DNA from: an uncultured Rhodospirillales bacterium
Lineage (GTDB): Bacteria; Pseudomonadota; Alphaproteobacteria; CACIAM-22H2
Direction of reading: 5' to 3'
DNA length: 6,723 nucleotides
Assembly (NCBI GenBank): GCA_937926175.1
Contig: CALANV010000056.1
Span: 1 to 6,723, forward strand
Positions 1 through 4,561 of this stretch are shown here, one piece after another (position 1 is the stretch's first letter; every line of letters starts with the position of its first letter). Both the position numbers and the translations under genes were made by a program. The notes under the pieces are model-generated. The model ran no database searches. It was given only the letters and a program-made list of their open reading frames with translations, and had not been told where the DNA came from.

Positions 1-249
1 GGCGATGACGGCCGCGACATCACGCAGGACCTTGCCATCAAGGCACTGGCGATATCGATGCGGGCCGGCGAGCTTGCCGAGGCGAAGCTCGAGGTCTTGA
101 TCGACCGCATCGCGGTCGACGTAGCGGACCGCGTGACATGGGTCCTGCGCCACAGGGGCACCCCGAAGCCGATCCGCGAGGTCCTGTTCGTCGACGGCTC
201 GCGCCTCGTGTTCGAGGGCGGCGAGTCGAAGCTTGTTCCGCCGCGATGA
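1..249 (+). CDS. 3' end of an unrecognised phage gene (partial)
   Basis: The frame is open from the first base of the window and ends at TGA 247-249, so this is most likely the C-terminal 82 residues of a gene that starts upstream. An ATG at 58 could give a 63-residue product, but no Shine-Dalgarno sequence lies before it. The visible protein is hydrophilic: an acidic, probably helical first half (residues about 5-45), then a short strand-like tail (REVLFVDGSRLVFEGGESKLV). There is no membrane segment, cysteine cluster or family signature that I recognise. Its stop overlaps a possible ATG start (ATGA, 246-249), which suggests operon membership. Its place before the protease and capsid genes is where portal or terminase genes and their small neighbours usually lie, but nothing in the sequence identifies it as either. 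Confidence 0.6.
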   Translation, partial: GDDGRDITQDLAIKALAISMRAGELAEAKLEVLIDRIAVDVADRVTWVLRHRGTPKPIREVLFVDGSRLVFEGGESKLVPPR

Positions 250-356
250 GACTGACCGGCGCCCTTTGTCCGCTCTGTCTCCTGGCCGGCAGCGATGATG
301 ACGAATACATCGTCGCGGCGGTCGAGGGTCCGGATCCGGCCCCAGTTCTTCCGTAG
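246..356 (+). CDS. possible 36-residue CxxC microprotein
   Basis: A short frame begins at an ATG overlapping the preceding stop (ATGA, 246-249) and ends at TAG 354-356, five bases before the candidate HNH start. The peptide begins MRLTGALCPLCLLAG, continues with an acidic SDDDEY stretch and ends in a proline-rich tail. The CPLC pair (residues 8 and 11) could be half of a zinc site or a redox pair, but no second pair exists, so it would have to pair with another chain. Coupling to the upstream stop and the fit into the gap before the HNH gene support it. Its small size and the lack of a clear ribosome binding site count against it. It may be non-coding spacer. Confidence 0.35.
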   Translation: MRLTGALCPLCLLAGSDDDEYIVAAVEGPDPAPVLP

Positions 357-361
357 CCGAT

Positions 362-988
362 ATGCCCGCGTCACTGTCGAGCGTCCGTCAGCCGCCGATG
401 CCGGCGACGTTCAACAAGAACGCGCCGTTAGGAACCTGCGTGTGGTGCGGCAAGGATCTGCCGCGCAACAAGGACGGCTCGCCCTCGAAGGTGCTGCGCT
501 GGCATCCGGACTGCGTGGCCGCCTACCGTGAGCTGATCGACACCGCTTACCAAGTGAAGCTCGTCGAGAAGCGCGACGGCCGTCGCTGCTTCGACTGCGG
601 ACGGACGCATTATGTTGTCGGCGTCAAGACCTGGGAAGTCGGTAGCGGTTTCTGCGGCCTATGGTTCGGCGATCACTCCTACATTGGTCAGGGCGTGCAC
701 ATCTACGACTGGGGCGACGTCGATGGCCCGTTCACGCCGGTCCGGTTTCGCGAAATCGCGCTCGAGCTGGATCACGACGTCCCGCTCTGGCGCGTCGCCC
801 ATCTGCCCGACGAGGAGCGCATCAAGTATTTCCGCATCGAGAACCTGAGACTGAGATGCCGCGAGTGCCACAAGGCAAAGACCGCGCGCGAAGCCGCCGA
901 GCGCGCAAAGCTCAAGCGTCTCGCAAGAAAGCATCAGGCGCATCTCGATCGGATGGCGGAGAAGTCGACGTGGCAAGCGCCGTCGTGA
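362..988 (+). CDS. HNH endonuclease with additional N-terminal zinc-binding motif
   Basis: This 208-residue protein is a probable HNH (beta-beta-alpha metal) endonuclease that nicks or cuts DNA. The core is C76-x2-C79, then ELDHDVPL (D137, H138), then NLRLRCRECHKAKT with N161, C166-x2-C169 and H170. H138, N161 and H170 fit the three HNH positions, and the two CxxC pairs form the structural zinc site common in phage HNH enzymes. Before it, C26-x2-C29 and H48-x2-C51 look like a second zinc ribbon. About 58 residues rich in glycine and aromatics separate C79 from H138, longer than usual. The C-terminal third is a basic helix (about 171-200) suited to DNA contact. Phage HNH proteins near terminase and head genes, such as HK97 gp74, support genome packaging; that role is inferred here from position. 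The start is uncertain: ATG 362 and ATG 398 (residue 13) both lack a clear ribosome binding site, and both keep every zinc residue. Confidence 0.85.
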   Translation: MPASLSSVRQPPMPATFNKNAPLGTCVWCGKDLPRNKDGSPSKVLRWHPDCVAAYRELIDTAYQVKLVEKRDGRRCFDCGRTHYVVGVKTWEVGSGFCGLWFGDHSYIGQGVHIYDWGDVDGPFTPVRFREIALELDHDVPLWRVAHLPDEERIKYFRIENLRLRCRECHKAKTAREAAERAKLKRLARKHQAHLDRMAEKSTWQAPS

Positions 989-1230
989 AGTTAGGCGGCG
1001 TGATGCCGCCGTTCGGTTCTGTGCGCGATCTCCCGATGGCGATCCGCAAGCGCATCGAAGACCCGGAGGCGGCCGAGATCTTCCGCCGGACGGTCAACAG
1101 TCTGTTTCCGATCCTCGGCCATCTCGGCGACGCATGCCGCGCGGCGTGGCGGCATCTGGAGGATAGCGGCTACTGGCGCGATGCGCGCACCGGCAGATAC
1201 CGGCACTGGCGGAAGCTGTTCGGGCGCTGA
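970..1230 (+). CDS. ChaB-like small helical protein
   Basis: This 86-residue basic protein carries what looks like a full ChaB-type domain (residues about 15-70): a DLP motif (20-22), a second proline (P32), EIFRRTVNS (36-44), the A...AAW core (A55, A58-W60) and GYW near the end. ChaB domains were named from an E. coli cation-transport operon, but in phages they are often found with XkdF-type prohead proteases. Such a protease lies two genes downstream, so a capsid-related role is likely, though no biochemical activity can be read from the sequence. GTG 970 is chosen because GGAG (958-961) sits 8 bases before it. GTG 985 (GTGA overlap with the HNH stop) and ATG 1003 are alternatives that leave the domain intact. 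The 970 start overlaps the HNH gene by 19 bases. The tail (GRYRHWRKLFGR) is strongly basic and may bind nucleic acid. Confidence 0.7.
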   Translation: MASAVVKLGGVMPPFGSVRDLPMAIRKRIEDPEAAEIFRRTVNSLFPILGHLGDACRAAWRHLEDSGYWRDARTGRYRHWRKLFGR

Positions 1231-1232
1231 CG

Positions 1233-1961
1233 ATGCTGACTTTCGCCGAGGTCTTCGACGTCCTGAAGGCCTTCAACCCGCGTCAGCCGCGCTGGCCGGC
1301 GGGATCCAAGAACGGCATGGGCGGCCGTTGGCGTCCGGAGAACTACCCGGACGTCGTCCGCGGGCATGCGGTCTATGCCGATCCGAAGTTCCGCCTGGAG
1401 CGCGTCAAGGATCGCGCCTACACGCCGGGACAGGCGCCCGTGAAGCTCCGGCGCAAGCCGACGGTTCACGAGACCGATTTCATCGCGATGCAATCCGTGC
1501 TCGCGTATCTGCATCAATCGGGCGACGACGGCGCGGTCGCGCTGCACGCCCGATTCAACAACTTCCCGGTCGACATCTACGCACCGAAGTCGGGCCGCAT
1601 CATCGAGGTCAAGGGCGGGCTGGTCTCGAACAGCCACAGCGCCCGTCACTGGCGCGTCACCAACGGCGAGCCGAGCCCGAACGAGAAGATCGCGATATCG
1701 AAGATGTCGCCGGAGAAGAAGCGCGCCTATCACGCGCGCAAAATCGAGATCGTCATGGGGTTCAAGCGCAACGTCGCCCGCGCGGTCTCGCGTCAGACAG
1801 GCATCAAATTCCGTCCGACGACCTTCGGGGTGACGATCAACCCGCAGAAGAAGATCGTCGACATCCATCTAATCGAGGGATTCCACGCCTACATCGGCTG
1901 GAACACGGAGCTGGCACAAAATGGCTACATCGGCTCTTTCCGCTATTCGCGAAAATCTTGA
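1233..1961 (+). CDS. phage protein with PD-(D/E)XK-like nuclease signature and N-terminal FNPRQPR...GGRW motif
   Basis: This 242-residue protein starts two bases after the ChaB-like stop. Residues 14-34 hold FNPRQPRWPAGS...GGRWRP, a version of the (F/W)xPxQPRxxxG-GxW motif often seen in phage head-morphogenesis and portal-associated proteins. A predicted helix follows (about 79-95, HETDFIAMQSVLAYL), then strands around PVDIYAPKSGRIIEVKGG. The order D114, a ten-residue gap, E125-V-K127, with strands on both sides, fits the D...(D/E)xK active site of the restriction-endonuclease-like fold; E80 or D82 could be the helix acid. The remainder (140-190) is rich in lysine and arginine, as expected for DNA binding, and residues 196-222 look like further strands. 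I do not recognise a named family; the nuclease call rests on this pattern. The ribosome binding site is weak, so translation probably couples to the preceding stop. The 3' end overlaps the protease gene by 41 bases. Confidence 0.6.
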   Translation: MLTFAEVFDVLKAFNPRQPRWPAGSKNGMGGRWRPENYPDVVRGHAVYADPKFRLERVKDRAYTPGQAPVKLRRKPTVHETDFIAMQSVLAYLHQSGDDGAVALHARFNNFPVDIYAPKSGRIIEVKGGLVSNSHSARHWRVTNGEPSPNEKIAISKMSPEKKRAYHARKIEIVMGFKRNVARAVSRQTGIKFRPTTFGVTINPQKKIVDIHLIEGFHAYIGWNTELAQNGYIGSFRYSRKS

Positions 1962-2826
1962 GCCGGTTCTCCGCAGCGAGAACCCGGAAGACCGCATCGC
2001 TGCGCGCGAACTGCTGGCCGGGCTGGTCGCGTTCGTCAAGACGGCGCGCGATGCCGGCATGGACGACGAGACCATCGACGGCGTGATCGGCGAGATCGCC
2101 AAGGAAGCCAAGGAGCTGGAGAAGCTTGCGGTCCGGGCGCTCGTGGTCGCGAAGGGCGTCGAGAAGGTCCGCCGCACCGCTGGCGCGATGCTGTTCGTGG
2201 ACGTGCTCCGGGGCCTCACGGAGGCGCGCCGGACCAAGGTTGGCGAAGTCATGAAGCAGTTCCGCGCCGGCAAGCTGTTCGTCCCCGGCAAGGGCGGCAG
2301 GAATCGCCGGGTTCGGGACCGTGCACATGCGCTCCTGATCGCGAAGGAGCGCGCATCCCAGATCGGCGAATCCGCTGGCGTGGAACTGGAGGTTCCGATC
2401 ACGAAGACGAAAGACGAGCTGCGCGTCGCCTACGGCTGGGCATCCGTCACGAAGATCGGCGGCAAGCCCGTCGTTGACGTCCAGAACGACGTCATCGAGT
2501 TGCCGGTGCTGGTCCGCGCCGTCCATGACTTCATGGTCGAGAGCCGCGTCGGCGGGCTCATGCATCTCTACAAGGCCGGCCGTCCGGCCGCGATTCGCAA
2601 GAACGCGCGCGACAGAGAGCCGATCACGATCGGGACGGTGGTGGAAAGCATCATCGTCGACGACGACTTCAAGAAGGCCGTCGGCGCCAAGACTGACCTC
2701 GAGGGCTGGTACATCGGCGTCAAGGTCCACGAGGATCAGGTTTGGGACATGGTCAAGTCCGGCGAGCTGTCGGCGTTCTCGATCGGCGGCCACGGGAAGC
2801 GGGTTCCGGCGGAGATCGAGGAGTGA
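1921..2826 (+). CDS. XkdF-like prohead serine protease (Peptidase_S78_2 type)
   Basis: This 301-residue protein is the probable prohead maturation protease, which digests scaffold inside the procapsid before DNA packaging. Residues 1-105 are helical with coiled-coil character. Residues 106-150 (VGEVMKQFRAGKL...GG...RVRDRAHALLIAKERA) resemble the small DUF6496-type motif found in other phage proteins. The protease domain runs from about 165 to 295: ELRVAYGWASV, then VVDVQNDVIE, HDFMVESRVGGLMH (H215), VVESIIVDDD, GWYIGVKVHEDQVW and KSGELSAFSIGGHGKR. H215 and S287 of FSIGG are the likely catalytic His and Ser by family pattern, with S243 a less likely alternative. The EVSLVxxPAN segment that usually follows in S78-type proteases is missing; it opens the scaffold-like protein from 3112. 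ATG 1921 lies 10 bases after GGAG (1907-1910) and inside the upstream gene. No other protease lies in the window. Confidence 0.85.
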   Translation: MATSALSAIRENLEPVLRSENPEDRIAARELLAGLVAFVKTARDAGMDDETIDGVIGEIAKEAKELEKLAVRALVVAKGVEKVRRTAGAMLFVDVLRGLTEARRTKVGEVMKQFRAGKLFVPGKGGRNRRVRDRAHALLIAKERASQIGESAGVELEVPITKTKDELRVAYGWASVTKIGGKPVVDVQNDVIELPVLVRAVHDFMVESRVGGLMHLYKAGRPAAIRKNARDREPITIGTVVESIIVDDDFKKAVGAKTDLEGWYIGVKVHEDQVWDMVKSGELSAFSIGGHGKRVPAEIEE

Positions 2827-3062
2827 CGGGACGCATGCGCGGGGTGCCGGACCCGCGGTTTCAGCGGGGCGACCGCGTATTCATCGTGTCGCAATTCGGG
2901 TTCCTGACCGGAAAGATCCTAGGCACCTGGAAGGTGGACGACGAAGGTAGCGTCTATAGGGACGTCCTATCGGACCAGCTCGGATACTGCTCGGTGCGGG
3001 AGAGTCTTCTCATCAAAACGCCCGCGGACGCGATTCTTCCGGACGCGGAAGGGCATTCGTGA
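2823..3062 (+). CDS. small beta-rich protein of unknown function
   Basis: This 79-residue frame starts at a GTG that overlaps the protease stop (GTGA, 2823-2826), with GGAG (2811-2814) eight bases upstream; ATG 2835 is an alternative giving 75 residues. The core (residues about 13-60: FQRGDRVFIVSQFGFLTGKIL, then WKVDDEGSVYRDVLSDQLGYCSV) reads as alternating short strands with a conserved-looking RGDRVF start, like small SH3-type barrels. No catalytic motif or membrane segment is seen, and I do not recognise the family. It separates the protease from the scaffold-like gene and ends ten bases before a terminator-like hairpin. It may be a small accessory or morphogenesis protein. Confidence 0.6.
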   Translation: MTGRMRGVPDPRFQRGDRVFIVSQFGFLTGKILGTWKVDDEGSVYRDVLSDQLGYCSVRESLLIKTPADAILPDAEGHS

Positions 3063-3072
3063 GATCAACCAC

Positions 3073-3094
3073 GCCGCCCCGATGGGCGGCTTTT
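3073..3094 (+). terminator. terminator-like hairpin before the scaffold gene
   Basis: GCCGCCC (3073-3079) pairs perfectly with GGGCGGC (3084-3090) around a CGAT loop and is followed by TTTT (3091-3094). The 7-bp all-GC stem with a short T run looks like a weak intrinsic terminator. It starts ten bases after the TGA at 3060-3062, and I see no promoter between it and the ATG at 3112, so readthrough must feed the downstream genes. Confidence 0.6.
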
Positions 3095-3111
3095 CATTTG
3101 GAGGAACAATC

Positions 3112-4008
3112 ATGGCGAAGCGCGTCAACAAGGTGCGAAACCTGAAGCTCCGCGAGGTCAGCCTTGTGGACGACCCTGCGAACCCAGCCGCGCGTGTCTC
3201 GATCGCGAAGGCCGCGGGCGTCGGCACCGGAACGACGTTCGCGGACGCCCTGGCGGGGATCGAGGAGCTGCTCGGCAGCGATGACGTCGAGAAGGACGCC
3301 GTCTCGTTCCAGCAGGCTCGTCTCGCAAGCAAGCTCAACGAGAACATGTGGCAGCTCCACAACGCGCTGATGACGTCGGTTCGGTCGATCATCGAGGACG
3401 AGAGCGTCGAGGATAAGGCCGAAAAGATCGCGACGTCCGTCGAGCAATACAAATCCGCGCTCCTGCGGGAACTCGGCTTCGCGGTCGAGAAGGGGGCGGG
3501 AAGTGATGCCGCCACGGCGGGCGGCGACGCGGCCGGCGGTTCCGGTCAATCCACTGGCAAGGAGGACAAAGTGTCCAAGGCCAACGAGAGCAATCAGAAC
3601 GAGCCCGCCAAGACGGGCGGCGACATCGACATCGCGAAGGCGGTGGGCGATGCGGTCAAGGGGGCGCTTGAACCGATCACGAAGTCCATCGAGGACATCG
3701 TGAAGCGGGTCGGCGCCATCGAGGATGCGCAGAAGACCGCAGAGGCGGTCAAGAAGGCGGCGGATATCGCGCCGCCGGGCGTAAAGCCGGAGGACCTCGC
3801 GACCGTGCTGAAGGGGCTTTCGCCCGAGAACGCGAAGGTCATCGAGACCGCCCTCGCGAACGCGAGCGCGATCGTGAAGAACGCGGCCGTCTTCGGCGAG
3901 CTGGGGGCGTCCGGATCGCAGCCGAATGCCGCGACCGAGGATGCGCCGATCGTCAAGGCCGCGCGCAAGCGGGCCGACGAACTCGAAAAGAGCGCGCGGG
4001 CGGCCTGA
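3112..4008 (+). CDS. scaffold-like capsid assembly protein with N-terminal protease-tail segment
   Basis: This 298-residue protein is a probable scaffold or protease-scaffold partner. Residues 9-34 (RNLKLREVSLVDDPANPAAR and following) match the segment that usually ends S78-type prohead protease domains. Residues about 55-132 are helical (FQQARLASKLNENMWQLHN, SVRSIIEDESVEDKAEKI, SVEQYKSALLREL). Residues 133-153 form a Gly/Ala/Ser-rich flexible linker. The C-terminal part, 154-298, is acidic/basic helical with KSIEDIVKRVGAIEDAQK coiled-coil character and ends in RADELEKSARAA. That low-complexity helical make-up, with position just before decoration and capsid genes, fits a scaffold. ATG 3112 follows GGAGGA (3100-3105) by six bases. 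An in-frame ATG at 3082 lies inside the hairpin and lacks a ribosome binding site, so it is not used here. A second, shorter product may start at 3571. Not a confident family assignment. Confidence 0.75.
   Translation: MAKRVNKVRNLKLREVSLVDDPANPAARVSIAKAAGVGTGTTFADALAGIEELLGSDDVEKDAVSFQQARLASKLNENMWQLHNALMTSVRSIIEDESVEDKAEKIATSVEQYKSALLRELGFAVEKGAGSDAATAGGDAAGGSGQSTGKEDKVSKANESNQNEPAKTGGDIDIAKAVGDAVKGALEPITKSIEDIVKRVGAIEDAQKTAEAVKKAADIAPPGVKPEDLATVLKGLSPENAKVIETALANASAIVKNAAVFGELGASGSQPNAATEDAPIVKAARKRADELEKSARAA
3559..3565 (+). promoter_or_regulatory. internal Shine-Dalgarno for a nested scaffold start
   Basis: AAGGAGG lies inside the scaffold-like gene, five bases before an in-frame GTG at 3571. 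It matches the anti-Shine-Dalgarno core better than the sites before most starts in the window. It falls in the linker codons for GKEDK, just where the helical C-terminal part begins. Confidence 0.55.
3571..4008 (+). CDS. putative nested short scaffold (in-frame internal start)
   Basis: Initiation at GTG 3571 (residue 154 of the longer protein) would give a 145-residue protein holding only the C-terminal helical part, beginning VSKANESNQNEPAK. Evidence is the strong AAGGAGG at 3559-3565 with ideal spacing, and its position after a flexible linker at a domain border. In lambda, the scaffold Nu3 is made the same way, from an in-frame start inside protease gene C. The long form, with its protease-tail segment, could then be the minor species linking protease to scaffold and the short form the abundant core scaffold. 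This is inference: the SD-like sequence could arise by chance from Lys-Glu-Asp codons. Confidence 0.5.
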   Translation: MSKANESNQNEPAKTGGDIDIAKAVGDAVKGALEPITKSIEDIVKRVGAIEDAQKTAEAVKKAADIAPPGVKPEDLATVLKGLSPENAKVIETALANASAIVKNAAVFGELGASGSQPNAATEDAPIVKAARKRADELEKSARAA

Positions 4009-4043
4009 TCGCACAGCGCCATCGAAGCTGAAGGAGAGATCAC

Positions 4044-4430
4044 ATGACGACCAAGACGATGGGGCAGACGCTCGGCGACGTCCTGAAGCACGAGTATCTA
4101 CCGGCGTTCTGCCGCGAGACCGTCACGCTGCTCGCGGGTACGAGCTACAAGGTCGGGCACGTCCTCGCGAAGGTGACGGCGTCCGGGAAGTGGACGCTGC
4201 ACAATCCCGGCGCGAGCGACGGCACGGAGCAGACCACCGATCTCCGCATCTGCCTGTTCGACGTCGATGCGACCGGCGGCGACCAGCAGGCTGTGGTGCT
4301 GGAGCGCGGTCCCGCGATCGTGGCGAAGACCGCCCTTCAGCTCCACGCCAACGTCGACACGGACCAGAAAAAGTCGGCGATCTACGCCGGCCTCGCGACG
4401 AAGGGCATTAAGGTCGCCGACGTCGCGTAA
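4044..4430 (+). CDS. head decoration protein (lambda gpD-like)
   Basis: This 128-residue protein resembles the bacteriophage lambda head decoration family (HDPD). Members trimerise on the outside of the expanded capsid and hold it against DNA pressure. The signature is CRETVTLLAGTSYKVGHVLAKV (residues 23-44), typical of the conserved opening strand pair, followed by KWTLHNPGASDGTEQ and the later RGPAIVAKTALQL (88-100). Lambda gpD is about 110 residues, so length fits with a small N-terminal extension. ATG 4044 follows AAGGAG (4031-4036) by seven bases, a strong site suited to a protein needed in hundreds of copies. It lies directly before a terminator and the gpE-type capsid gene, the same gene order as lambda D-E. 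Confidence 0.88.
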   Translation: MTTKTMGQTLGDVLKHEYLPAFCRETVTLLAGTSYKVGHVLAKVTASGKWTLHNPGASDGTEQTTDLRICLFDVDATGGDQQAVVLERGPAIVAKTALQLHANVDTDQKKSAIYAGLATKGIKVADVA

Positions 4431-4458
4431 GCGCCAGAGAGATCCAAGACACTTCGAG

Positions 4459-4482
4459 AAACCCCGCTTCGGCGGGGTTTTT
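4459..4482 (+). terminator. strong intrinsic terminator after the decoration gene
   Basis: AAACCCCGC (4459-4467) and GCGGGGTTT (4472-4480) form a nine-pair stem closed by a TTCG loop in a C-G frame, an exceptionally stable tetraloop, and the T run continues to 4482. It stands 28 bases after the decoration-protein stop. No convincing promoter is visible before the capsid gene, so it probably attenuates rather than ends transcription, unless antitermination or an unseen phage promoter acts. Confidence 0.85.
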
Positions 4483-4520
4483 CATTGCCCTAATCGCGCC
4501 TTGGGCAAGCGCTGACCGCA

Positions 4521-4534
4521 TCGCCGTGAGGCGA
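4521..4534 (+). repeat. small GNRA-type hairpin in the capsid leader
   Basis: TCGCC (4521-4525) and GGCGA (4530-4534) form a five-pair stem with a GTGA (GNRA-class) loop, 12 bases before the capsid Shine-Dalgarno (4547-4552). It could shape the mRNA leader and keep the ribosome site open, or be chance in GC-rich DNA. Confidence 0.3.
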
Positions 4535-4561
4535 CGCAGCCCATAGAAGGAGCCCATCTCC

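Noticed and set aside
1837..2793. 318-codon minus-strand frame opposite the protease
   Set aside because: The plus strand encodes a clear XkdF-like protease; the antisense product is Asp/Arg/Leu-rich and lacks a plausible start site.
3082..3111. Upstream in-frame ATG that would extend the scaffold-like protein by ten residues
   Set aside because: This ATG lies in the hairpin loop and stem without a ribosome binding site, whereas ATG 3112 has GGAGGA six bases upstream.
3094..4014. 306-codon minus-strand frame opposite the scaffold-like gene
   Set aside because: It is a shadow of high third-position GC; the product is low complexity without recognisable domains, while the + strand gene has a strong start and family features.
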